Part shown: positions 17,367 to 25,214 of the stretch, in pieces
Position numbering within the stretch: position 1 is the first letter of the stretch
Layout of the letters: each line of letters starts with the position of its first letter
Origin: Alistipes dispar
Lineage (GTDB): Bacteria; Bacteroidota; Bacteroidia; Bacteroidales; Rikenellaceae
DNA length: 64,000 nt
Reading direction: 5' to 3'
NCBI RefSeq assembly: GCF_006542685.1
Contig: NZ_AP019736.1
Location: forward strand, 1,398,001-1,462,000
Position numbers and translations under genes: made by a program
The notes under the pieces: model-generated
Database searches by the model: none
Told to the model about the DNA's origin: nothing
The model's input: only the letters and a program-made list of their open reading frames with translations

Positions 17367-19142
17367 CTACAACTCGAGTTTGCAGGGCGAATACATCAGA
17401 ATACCCTGCAAGCGCGTGGCCTCGCGGACGGCTCCGTACTCCTTCATCACCGTCTCCAGCTCGGAGCGGGTGAAGGCCTCGCGGATGCTCACGTTCATCG
17501 CCGAGAGGAAGGCGGCGAGGCCCGTAGGCTCCTCGCGGACCTCGACGACGCGGAAATCGTCGCCCATCCCCGCCTTGTCCACGGCCATCGCAATGGCCGT
17601 CTTCAGACCGCCGTAGGTGTCGATGAGTCCGATCTCCAGCGCATCCTCGCCCGACCACACGCGGCCGCCGGCGATCTCGAGCACCCGTTCGACGGGCAGG
17701 TTGCGCCCCGCGGCCACATGCTCCGTGAAGGTCTCGTACACCTTGTCCACGCCGCGCATGATCGAAGCCCGCTCGACAGGCGTCAGCGCCGATACGGACC
17801 CCATGCCGGCCGAAGCGTTGCTCTTCACGCCGTCGAGCGTGACGCCCAGCTTGTTCTTCAGCGCGTCGATCGGATTTATGAACATGCCGAAAACCCCGAT
17901 CGAACCGGTCAGCGTCGTGCGGTCGGCCACGATCACGTCGGCCGGACAGGAAATGTAGTATCCGCCGCTGGCGGCATAGGAACCCATCGACACGACGACC
18001 GGTTTTTCGGCCTTCAGCAGTTCCATCTCGCGCCAGATCACGTCCGACGCCAGCGCGCTGCCGCCGGGGGAATTGACGCGCAGCACCACGGCCTTCACCT
18101 TCTCGTCCTCGCGCACGCCGGCCAGCTTCGCCGCCAGCGTATTGCCGTAAATCTCCTCGCCGTAGCCCTCGCCGTCCACGATCTGCCCGTCGGCATAGAC
18201 GACGGCCACCCGATCGGCTCCGAGGTTGTCCAGATCGGGCCCGACCATCGAGGCGTAGTCGCCCAGCGACACGAACTCGTAGTTGCCCTCCCCGTCGTCG
18301 GCCACGCCCAGCTCGGCGAAGACCTCCTTCATCTGGTCCTCGTAGATCAGTCCGTCCACGAAGCCGTGTTCGAGCGCGTCTTCGGGCAGCGTCACCTGCA
18401 ACCTGTCGGTGATCTCGCGCATCGCCGCGGAGTCGATGCCGCGGGCCGCGGCTACCGTGCCCGAAATCGTGCCCCAGACGGAATTGACCAGCTCCTGCAT
18501 CTGTTCGCGGTTCTCGTCCGACATCCTGTCGAGAATGTAGGGTTCCACGGCGCTCTTGTACCTGCACACCGTGGGGCGGAACACCTCGGCCTTCAGGTCG
18601 AGCTTGTCGAACAGCCCCTTGTAGAACATCAGGTTCATCGAAAGTCCCGACCAGTCCATGCCGCCTTCGGGCTGCATGTAGATCCTGTCGGCCACCGAGG
18701 CGAGGTAGTACTGCCCCTGCGAATAGACCTCGTTGTAGGCGACGATGAACTTGCCCGTCTGGCCGAATTCCTCCAGCGCTTCGCGCAACTCCTCCAGCAG
18801 GGCCGTTCCGGCCACGCCGCCCCCGCCGTTCATACGCAGGTAGATGCCCTTGATCCGGTCGTCGGACGCAGCGGCTTCGATCGCCCGCAACGCCTGCAAC
18901 AGCTGCAACTGCCGCGTCCGTTGCAGCGACACGAGGTTCAGCCCCGCCAGCGGATCGGACGAAGGGGAGTCGGTGATGATCTCCGAAAAGTCGATCCTGA
19001 GGATCGACTCGGGGCTGACCGCGACGCTCTTCTCCATCGACCCGGCAATGCCCATCAATACGAAAATCCAGATGAAAAAGACCAGAAACGTTCCCACGAC
19101 GAAGGCGAGAAGCCCGGCCAGAAAGGTTTTGATGAAATTCAT
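17367..19142 (-). CDS. sppA: Signal peptide peptidase SppA, 67K type
   Basis: 591 residues with one N-terminal membrane anchor (about 8-34), then two tandem crotonase-like S49 domains. The catalytic Lys is Lys196 in RYKSAVEP of the N-terminal domain. The nucleophile is Ser392 in YAASGGYYI of the C-terminal domain; these correspond to Lys209 and Ser409 of E. coli SppA. The enzyme degrades cleaved signal peptides at the membrane. The gene stands alone on this strand with its own promoter at 19183-19212 and is convergent with the sulfatase gene. Confidence 0.96.
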   Translation of the reverse strand: MNFIKTFLAGLLAFVVGTFLVFFIWIFVLMGIAGSMEKSVAVSPESILRIDFSEIITDSPSSDPLAGLNLVSLQRTRQLQLLQALRAIEAAASDDRIKGIYLRMNGGGGVAGTALLEELREALEEFGQTGKFIVAYNEVYSQGQYYLASVADRIYMQPEGGMDWSGLSMNLMFYKGLFDKLDLKAEVFRPTVCRYKSAVEPYILDRMSDENREQMQELVNSVWGTISGTVAAARGIDSAAMREITDRLQVTLPEDALEHGFVDGLIYEDQMKEVFAELGVADDGEGNYEFVSLGDYASMVGPDLDNLGADRVAVVYADGQIVDGEGYGEEIYGNTLAAKLAGVREDEKVKAVVLRVNSPGGSALASDVIWREMELLKAEKPVVVSMGSYAASGGYYISCPADVIVADRTTLTGSIGVFGMFINPIDALKNKLGVTLDGVKSNASAGMGSVSALTPVERASIMRGVDKVYETFTEHVAAGRNLPVERVLEIAGGRVWSGEDALEIGLIDTYGGLKTAIAMAVDKAGMGDDFRVVEVREEPTGLAAFLSAMNVSIREAFTRSELETVMKEYGAVREATRLQGILMYSPCKLEL

Positions 19143-19182
19143 AGTGGCTTCTTATTATGCGGATACAAATTTTTCTCTTCGG

Positions 19183-19212
19183 CAAATATAACGATATTTT
19201 ATGAAAAACAAA
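19183..19212 (-). promoter_or_regulatory. Promoter of sppA
   Basis: On the minus strand this reads TTTG-N18-TATATTTG: CAAA at 19209-19212 and CAAATATA at 19183-19190 on the plus strand. It is a full match to the Bacteroidota -33/-7 pattern and would leave a leader of about 35 bases. A perfect 7-base inverted repeat with a T5 loop (19218-19236) lies just upstream, between this promoter and the divergent one at 19276. Confidence 0.65.
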
Positions 19213-19275
19213 TAAAATTTATCGTTTTTCGATAAAATAATCTGTCGTTATGTATTTATTCTCTAAAATATGCGT

Positions 19276-19283
19276 TATCTTTG
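19276..19283 (+). promoter_or_regulatory. -7 box of the propeller lipoprotein gene
   Basis: TATCTTTG matches TAnnTTTG exactly and ends 24 bases before the ATG at 19308. No clear -33 element was found about 19 bases upstream. Confidence 0.5.
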
Positions 19284-19307
19284 TCCGGAACAGACACGCA
19301 AAGTACG

Positions 19308-20438
19308 ATGAACAAAGGGATAAACAGGATCGCCGCGGCGGTCGGTGCGCTGGCGATCGGGCTCTCCTGCACGGGCGGCGCGACGACGGACTACCTGCTG
19401 CTTCCCTTTCCCCGGCAGGAGACGCCGGTGCGTCTCGACGACCTGTTCCGGGGCGTGGAGATCACGCCGCTGGAGACCACCGAAGCGAGCCTGTTGTCCT
19501 ACCCCGAACTGCTGAAAACCTGCCGGGACACCCTGTTCGTATTCGACCGAAGCAACTCCTCGCTCCTGCTGTTCGCCCCGGACGGGAAGTTCATCCGACG
19601 GATCGGACGGATCGGGCGCGGCCCCGGAGAGTATCTTCGCGCACGCGATTTTCTGATCGACCCCGACAGGCGAACCGTCTCGCTGCTCAATCCCATAGGG
19701 GAGATCATCACCTACGGATTCGACGGCGGTTTCATCCGGCGGGAACGACTGCCCGAACCTCCCGCCAACTACCAGCACTTCGAGCGGCTCGATGCGAAGA
19801 GCCTCGTCACCTGGTCGTCCGAGCATCGAGCCCAGGAGGGAGGCGTCCGGATCTGGACCCGCGAGGGTTTCGCGCTGCAAAACCACTTTTTCCCCGCGTC
19901 GGCAGCCTGGTCGTCGCTTAGAAACGGCCCCGTATTCAACCGATACCGCGATACGGTCTATTACCACGAATCGCTGAACAATCGCGTCTATGCGATCTCG
20001 TCCAACGGCGTGCGCACCGCCTACGCATGGGATACGGAGCCGCCGATCGAACCCGAACGGCCGGCGCTCCCGGAGAACGAAATCCCGGCGGCAGGTGCAC
20101 GCCACCTCGAAGAGTACACGACCGGGAAGATTCCCTTCTTCTTCGGCAGGCAGCTGCAATCGGGGCGATACTACTACGCGGCGCTCTTCTCCGGATACCC
20201 GCAGCCGCGGCAGACGACACTCTTCCACGACCGGAAAACGGGCCGGAGTTTCCGTTTCCACCGTACCGAAGAGGGACTGCCCGTCGGACTGTACGCCCTG
20301 TCGGACGGCTGCGCCCTCGGATTGATCCCCTACGAGGAGCGCGAAGCCTTCGCAAAGGCGCTTCCGCCCCGGGAAGCCGAACGCCTCCTGCGGATGCGGG
20401 AGGACGACAATCCGGTCCTGGTCAAATACCTGTTCTGA
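19308..20438 (+). CDS. 6-bladed beta-propeller lipoprotein
   Basis: 376 residues with a lipoprotein signal (IGLSC, Cys21). Repeats of the type LLFAPDGKFIRRIGRIGRG followed by PGEYLRARDFLID show the NHL-like blade pattern of the Bacteroidota 6-bladed beta-propeller family. These are abundant, envelope-anchored and mostly uncharacterised; ligand or protein binding is presumed. The start at 19308 is chosen over an in-frame ATG at 19281 because the latter overlaps the -7 box and would place nine polar residues before the signal peptide. It is followed after 30 bases by the Mrp ATPase gene; no functional link is obvious. Confidence 0.8.
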   Translation: MNKGINRIAAAVGALAIGLSCTGGATTDYLLLPFPRQETPVRLDDLFRGVEITPLETTEASLLSYPELLKTCRDTLFVFDRSNSSLLLFAPDGKFIRRIGRIGRGPGEYLRARDFLIDPDRRTVSLLNPIGEIITYGFDGGFIRRERLPEPPANYQHFERLDAKSLVTWSSEHRAQEGGVRIWTREGFALQNHFFPASAAWSSLRNGPVFNRYRDTVYYHESLNNRVYAISSNGVRTAYAWDTEPPIEPERPALPENEIPAAGARHLEEYTTGKIPFFFGRQLQSGRYYYAALFSGYPQPRQTTLFHDRKTGRSFRFHRTEEGLPVGLYALSDGCALGLIPYEEREAFAKALPPREAERLLRMREDDNPVLVKYLF

Positions 20439-20468
20439 AACGTCACAACGCAAAAACGCATACATGCA

Positions 20469-21524
20469 ATGATGGAAGAGAAGATAAAGCAGGTGCTCTC
20501 GACGGTCGTCCACCCCGAAACGGGGAAAGACATCGTGGCGAGCGGATTCATCGAACATACGGCGGCGGCCGACGGCAAGGTGACCGTCGTGCTGCGCTTC
20601 GCCAAGACGCGCGACCCGTTCGCCGTGAAGATCAAGAACCAGGTCGAGGAGCAGCTCCGCGCGGCATTTCCCGGCAGCGACGTGCTGGTGGTCGTCAAGG
20701 AGGGCGGCGCCGCGCCGCGTCCCGAGCCGAAACTCAACACCTCGACGGGCGGCATCGCCCATGTGATCGCCGTGGCCTCGGGCAAAGGGGGCGTGGGCAA
20801 ATCGACCGTCACGGCCAACTTGGCCGTCGCCCTGCGGAACATGGGCTTCCGCGTCGGCATCCTCGACGCCGACATCTACGGGCCCTCGCAGCCCAAAATG
20901 TTCGGCGTGGAGGGCTACATGCCCGAAGCCGTGCAGGAGGAGGGCACGGACCGCATCCTTCCGGCCGAGGCGATGGACATCAGGCTCATGTCGATCGGCT
21001 TCTTCATCAAGCCCACCGACGCGCTGCTGTGGCGCGGCGCGATGGCCGTGAGCGCCCTCAAGCAGATGATCCACCAGACGCGCTGGGGCACGCTGGACTT
21101 CCTGCTGGCGGACCTGCCTCCCGGCACGGGCGACGTGCACCTGTCGATCATCGGCGAGCTGAAGATCGACGCCGCGGTGATCGTCTCCACGCCCCAGCAG
21201 GTAGCCGTGGCCGACGTCGCGCGGGGCGTGGAAATGTTCCGCAACGAGAACGTCCGGATCCCGGTGGCGGGCATCGTGGAGAACATGGCGTGGTTCACCC
21301 CCGCCGAACTGCCCGAAAACCGCTACTACCTCTTCGGCCGCGGCGGAGCCCGCGAGTACGCCGAACGGAACGGCGTGGACTTCCTGGGCGAAATACCCAT
21401 CGTGCAGTCGATCATGGAGGGAAGCGACGCGGGACTTCCGGCCGCCGCGACGCATCCGCTGGTCGAGGAACGCTACCGCGACATCGCCCGCCGCATTGTC
21501 GAAAAGGTGATGAAAGCGGGTTGA
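20469..21524 (+). CDS. mrp: Mrp/NBP35-family P-loop ATPase, iron-sulfur cluster carrier
   Basis: 351 residues (a start at the second Met, 20472, is also possible). N-terminal MIP18-like domain (1-75), then a deviant Walker A motif ASGKGGVGKST at about 101-111 and the Walker B-like DLPPGTGD block. ApbC/Mrp proteins carry or transfer Fe-S clusters in the cytosol. The C-terminal CxxC pair used for cluster binding in enterobacterial members is absent: the segment after VENMAWFTP reads AELPENRYYLFG. The gene ends directly at the left side of the proposed origin region. Confidence 0.93.
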   Translation: MMEEKIKQVLSTVVHPETGKDIVASGFIEHTAAADGKVTVVLRFAKTRDPFAVKIKNQVEEQLRAAFPGSDVLVVVKEGGAAPRPEPKLNTSTGGIAHVIAVASGKGGVGKSTVTANLAVALRNMGFRVGILDADIYGPSQPKMFGVEGYMPEAVQEEGTDRILPAEAMDIRLMSIGFFIKPTDALLWRGAMAVSALKQMIHQTRWGTLDFLLADLPPGTGDVHLSIIGELKIDAAVIVSTPQQVAVADVARGVEMFRNENVRIPVAGIVENMAWFTPAELPENRYYLFGRGGAREYAERNGVDFLGEIPIVQSIMEGSDAGLPAAATHPLVEERYRDIARRIVEKVMKAG

Positions 21525-21912
21525 TAAGGTGTGGGAAACCCTGTTGAAAACCGACGATAAAAAATGAAAACTCCCGGGTCCGCAGATTTGCATATCCCGC
21601 TCCGAAGCGGATATATACGGATTCCGGAAGAAACCAAAAAAAGTTTTCGCAAGTTGTTCCCCCGTCCGCAGGCCCCGAACCGGAACAGAATGTTCAAAAA
21701 GACCGGCTGTCGAAATGTGGACAACTCTTTTCAACAATTGTGGATTTTTTTGCTACATTTGTGATTATTAAAGGTTTAATTCCGTAAGAAGAAAAAAGGA
21801 GGACGATGGATTGTTGATAGACGAATAACAGTCCGGGTTATGAACAGTATCAACAGCTATTTCTATTATTCTTCTTTATTGAATTTAATTTAATAAAAAG
21901 AAAAAATAAAAG
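21525..21912. other. Candidate chromosomal replication origin (oriC)
   Basis: A 388-base non-coding AT-rich gap between mrp and nadA. DnaA-box-like 9-mers (consensus TTATCCACA or its complement TGTGGATAA) cluster here: TGTGGGAAA 21530, TGTTGAAAA 21542, TGTGGACAA 21716 (one mismatch), TTTTCAACA 21728, TGTGGATTT 21739, TGTTGATAG 21812, TTATGAACA 21838, GTATCAACA 21847. The last 56 bases (21857-21912) are almost pure A/T and could be the unwinding element. TACATTTG at 21754-21761 is a -7 box that probably drives nadA. Short hand counts suggest the plus strand is C-rich left of this gap and balanced right of it. Two parS-like palindromes lie 6-7 kb to the right. The call is inference; the gap could simply be a long promoter region. 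Confidence 0.5.
21754..21761 (+). promoter_or_regulatory. -7 box upstream of nadA
   Basis: TACATTTG fits TAnnTTTG. A T-rich patch (21727-21731) is the nearest -33 candidate but its spacing is slightly long. It would give a nadA leader of about 145 bases that carries the AT-rich part of the proposed origin. Confidence 0.45.
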
Positions 21913-22854
21913 ATGAATGTGGAAAACCACTCCGCCCTCGCCCGCCGCATCGGGGAACTCAAGCGCGAGAAGAACGCCGTGATTCTGGCGCACTACTACA
22001 CCGCGCCCGAGGTGCAGGCCGTGGCCGACTTCCTGGGCGACTCGCTGGCGCTCTCCGTCGAGGCGCAGTCGGTCGAAGCCGACGTGATCCTTTTCGCGGG
22101 GGTGCACTTCATGGCCGAGACGGCCAAGGTGCTCTGCCCTGACAAGAAGGTGCTGATCCCCTGCCCCGAGGCGGGCTGTTCGCTGGCCGATTCGTGCGAT
22201 GCCGGAGCCTTCGCCGCCTTCCGGGCGCAGCATCCGGATCATACGGTGGTGTCCTATGTCAATACGACCGTGGAGGTCAAGGCGCTGACCGACATCTGCT
22301 GCACGTCGTCCAACGCGCTGAAGGTCGTGGAGTCGATCCCCGCCGACCGTCCGGTCATCTTCGCTCCGGACCGCAACCTGGGCTCCTACATCCGGAAGCT
22401 CACCGGGCGGGAAAACATGCTCCTCTGGGACGGGGCGTGCCACGTGCACGAGGAGTTCTCGCTCGAAAAGCTGCTCGCGCTCAAGCGCGAACACCCCGCG
22501 GCGAAGGTCGTGGCGCATCCCGAATGCCGGGCCTACATCGTCGCCGTGGCCGACTACGTGGGTTCCACGGCGGGAATCCTCTCCTACTGCGGACAGAGCG
22601 ACGCGCAGGAGTTCATCGTCGTGACCGAGGCGGGAATCCTCGCGGAGATGCGCCGCCGCCATCCGGAGAAGCGCTTCATCCCGGCGCCTCCCGACGACGA
22701 GACGTGCGGCTGCAACAACTGCCGCTACATGAAGATGGTGACGCTGGAGAACATCGCCGCGGCGCTCGAGACGCTCTCGCCCGAGATCGTGCTCGACGAG
22801 CGGATCCGCCGCCTCGCCGAGCGGTCCATACGGAATATGATCAACATTAAATAA
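21913..22854 (+). CDS. nadA: Quinolinate synthase
   Basis: 313 residues. The enzyme condenses iminoaspartate with DHAP to quinolinate in de novo NAD synthesis. The [4Fe-4S] ligand positions are recognisable: Cys89 in AGCSLAD, Cys176 in GACHVHEEF, and the C-terminal cluster CGCNNC at 265-270. The N-terminal ILAHYYT and DSLALS segments are the usual substrate-binding loops. nadB and nadC are not next to it. The stop is 6 bases before the peptidase gene start, so the two may be co-transcribed. Confidence 0.97.
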   Translation: MNVENHSALARRIGELKREKNAVILAHYYTAPEVQAVADFLGDSLALSVEAQSVEADVILFAGVHFMAETAKVLCPDKKVLIPCPEAGCSLADSCDAGAFAAFRAQHPDHTVVSYVNTTVEVKALTDICCTSSNALKVVESIPADRPVIFAPDRNLGSYIRKLTGRENMLLWDGACHVHEEFSLEKLLALKREHPAAKVVAHPECRAYIVAVADYVGSTAGILSYCGQSDAQEFIVVTEAGILAEMRRRHPEKRFIPAPPDDETCGCNNCRYMKMVTLENIAAALETLSPEIVLDERIRRLAERSIRNMINIK

Positions 22855-22860
22855 ACGTTT

Positions 22861-24993
22861 ATGAAGAAAATCTTTTTATTGTGCGCGGCGGCCTGCGTGT
22901 CGCTTACGGCCGTGGCCGACGAGGGCATGTGGATGCTCCCGTACCTCCAGAAAATGAATATCAAGAACATGAAGGCCCGCGGCTGCAAACTCTCCGCCGA
23001 GGAGATTTACAGCATCGACCGCTCCTCGCTCAAGGATGCCATCGTCATCTTCGGCAACGGCTGCACGGGCGAGATCGTCTCGCCCGAGGGGTTGCTCTTC
23101 ACGAACCACCACTGCGGCTACGGGTCGATCCAGCAGCTCTCGTCCGTCGAGCACGACTACCTCAAGAACGGCTTCTGGGCCATGTCGAACGCCGAGGAGC
23201 TGCCCGTTCCGGGGCTCGAGGTGCGCTTCATCCGCAAGATCAGCGACGTGACTCCCGAAATCGTGGGCAACGTGCCCTCGATCGCCGGACAGGAGGAGTA
23301 CCGGAAGATCACTTCCGGGAATATCGAGGCGCTGACCGAGAAACTCCGCAGTGAGAATCCCGGCATGGAGGTTTCGGTGGAGTCGTTCTTCGGCGGCAAC
23401 CAGTACTTCGCCTTCGTCAAGGAGGTTTATACCGACGTCCGGCTGGTGGGCGCTCCCCCCTCGTCGATCGGCAACTTCGGCGGCGATACCGACAACTGGA
23501 TGTGGCCCCGTCATACGGGCGACTTCTCGGTTTTCCGCGTCTATGCGGGGCCGGACAACCGTCCGGCGGCCTATGCGGCCGAAAACCGTCCGTATAGGGC
23601 CGAAAAGTTCCTCAAGGTGTCGCTCGACGGCGTCGAAGAGGAGGACTTCGCCATGGTGATGGGCTTCCCCGGCTCCACGGAGCGCTACATGACCTCGTAC
23701 GAGATCGACAACATGCTCGGCGTGGAGAACCCGCAGCGCATCTTCATCCGCGGCGAGCGGCAGAGGATTCTCTGGGACGACATGATGGCCGATCCCGAAG
23801 TGCGCATCCAGTATGCCGCGAAATACCGCACCTCGTCGAATTACTGGAAGAACTCGATCGGCATGTCGCGCGGCATCGAGAAACTCGACGTGAAGGCCCG
23901 CAAGGAGGCTCAGGAGGCGTCGTTCCAGGCCTGGGCCGAGAAGAACACGCTGCCCGAGGAGGGGTATATCGACGCGCTGCCGAAAATCAAGCTCGCCGTG
24001 GAGCGCATGTCGGCTCCCGACGCCGGACGGCAGTACCTTTCGGAGGCGTTTCTGCGCGGCATCGAGCTGCTGACGCCGGCGCGTTCGTTCGTCGATGCGG
24101 AGACGATGGAGCCCAAGTCCGAGATCAGGAAAGTCGCCGAGGCCAAGGAGGCGATGAGCGAATGGTACAAGGACTTCAGCCCCTCGACCGACCGCAAGGT
24201 GGCCAAGCGGATGATGGCCATCGCCCGCGAGAACATGAAGGAGCTGCCGTCGTTCTACGGTGAGATCGTGGACAAACGGTTCGGCGGCGACATCGACGCC
24301 TATGTGGACTACCTCTACGACAATTCGGTTTTCGCCTCCGAGGAGAAGGTGATGGCCCTGCTGGAGGACTATGCGCCCGAAAAGGTGGCTTCGGATCCTG
24401 CGGTGGAGCTGGCCGGATCGGTCATGGAGAAGTATAAGGAGCTGACCGAGGCGCGCAAGGATGCCGCGCAGCTCTATGCCGAAGGCCACCGCAAGTACAT
24501 CGCCGGCCTCATGTTGCAGAACCCCTCGAAAGCGTGGGCTTCGGACGCCAACTTCACGATCCGTCTGACCTACGGCCGCGTGCTGCCCTACGAGCCGGCC
24601 GACGGCATCGAGTACAACTACTATACGACGCTCAAGGGCGTGATGGAGAAGGAGAACCCCGAGAATCCCGAGGAGTTCACCGTACCCGGAAAACTCAAGG
24701 AGCTGTATGCGGCGGGCGACTTCGGCCGCTATGCCAACGCGAAGGGCGAAATGCCCGTGGCGTTCCTCGCCGACCTCGACATTACGGGCGGAAACTCCGG
24801 TTCGCCGGTGCTCGATGCCCGCGGCGCGCTGATCGGCCTGGCGTTCGACGGCAACTGGGAGGCGATGTCGGGCGACGTGGCCTTCGAACCCGAGTTGCAG
24901 CGCATGATCGCCGTGGATGTCCGCTACGTGCTCTTCATCATCGACAAGTTCGCCGGAGCGGGCTGGCTGCTCGACGAGATGCAGTTCGAATAG
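22861..24993 (+). CDS. S46 dipeptidyl-peptidase, DPP7-type
   Basis: 710 residues with a signal peptide (cleavage near Ala19). The chymotrypsin-like triad is His84 (TNHHCGYGS), Asp221 (HTGDFSVFR) and Ser646 (GGNSGSP). The P1-specificity position, 18 residues after the serine, is Gly664 in AFDGNWE. DPP11 enzymes have Arg there (Arg673 in the Porphyromonas enzyme), while DPP7 has Gly, so hydrophobic rather than acidic P1 preference is expected. The enzyme releases dipeptides from peptide N-termini in the periplasm to feed amino-acid catabolism. It is followed by two hairpins typical of termination. Confidence 0.95.
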   Translation: MKKIFLLCAAACVSLTAVADEGMWMLPYLQKMNIKNMKARGCKLSAEEIYSIDRSSLKDAIVIFGNGCTGEIVSPEGLLFTNHHCGYGSIQQLSSVEHDYLKNGFWAMSNAEELPVPGLEVRFIRKISDVTPEIVGNVPSIAGQEEYRKITSGNIEALTEKLRSENPGMEVSVESFFGGNQYFAFVKEVYTDVRLVGAPPSSIGNFGGDTDNWMWPRHTGDFSVFRVYAGPDNRPAAYAAENRPYRAEKFLKVSLDGVEEEDFAMVMGFPGSTERYMTSYEIDNMLGVENPQRIFIRGERQRILWDDMMADPEVRIQYAAKYRTSSNYWKNSIGMSRGIEKLDVKARKEAQEASFQAWAEKNTLPEEGYIDALPKIKLAVERMSAPDAGRQYLSEAFLRGIELLTPARSFVDAETMEPKSEIRKVAEAKEAMSEWYKDFSPSTDRKVAKRMMAIARENMKELPSFYGEIVDKRFGGDIDAYVDYLYDNSVFASEEKVMALLEDYAPEKVASDPAVELAGSVMEKYKELTEARKDAAQLYAEGHRKYIAGLMLQNPSKAWASDANFTIRLTYGRVLPYEPADGIEYNYYTTLKGVMEKENPENPEEFTVPGKLKELYAAGDFGRYANAKGEMPVAFLADLDITGGNSGSPVLDARGALIGLAFDGNWEAMSGDVAFEPELQRMIAVDVRYVLFIIDKFAGAGWLLDEMQFE

Positions 24994-25002
24994 CACTCCC
25001 CT

Positions 25003-25038
25003 GCCGGACGCCTCCGGAGCGTCCGGCACCCCGTTTTT
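25003..25038 (+). terminator. First of two tandem terminator hairpins after the DPP7 gene
   Basis: Perfect 9-base stem GCCGGACGC / GCGTCCGGC (25003-25011 with 25019-25027) and a 7-base loop, followed by a T5 run at 25034-25038. Confidence 0.75.
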
Positions 25039-25082
25039 CACCCCTGCCGCGATGCCTTCGCGGCGGGGGTGAAAACGTTTTG
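25035..25082. terminator. Second, strong bidirectional terminator hairpin
   Basis: Arms TTTTCACCCCTGCCGCG (25035-25051) and 25059-25075 pair over 17 bases with one G-T wobble around a 7-base loop, then GTTTTGT. The core arms CCCCTGCCGC and CGCGGCGGGGG recur in the hairpin at 55979-56008. Confidence 0.85.
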
Positions 25083-25172
25083 TCCCGCCCTCCGGGAGAC
25101 GGTTCCCGCACGGCGGATTTACATACTTTCGGAAAAACTCGCCTTTTCCTTCACGGATATGTCAAAAATTAG

Positions 25173-25180
25173 TAATTTTG
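25173..25180 (+). promoter_or_regulatory. -7 box of metG
   Basis: TAATTTTG fits TAnnTTTG and ends 34 bases before the metG ATG. It lies just after the double terminator. The -33 region is weak. Confidence 0.5.
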
Positions 25181-25214
25181 ACAGAAATTAGTAAGATCGT
25201 ATCCTCATTCATCT

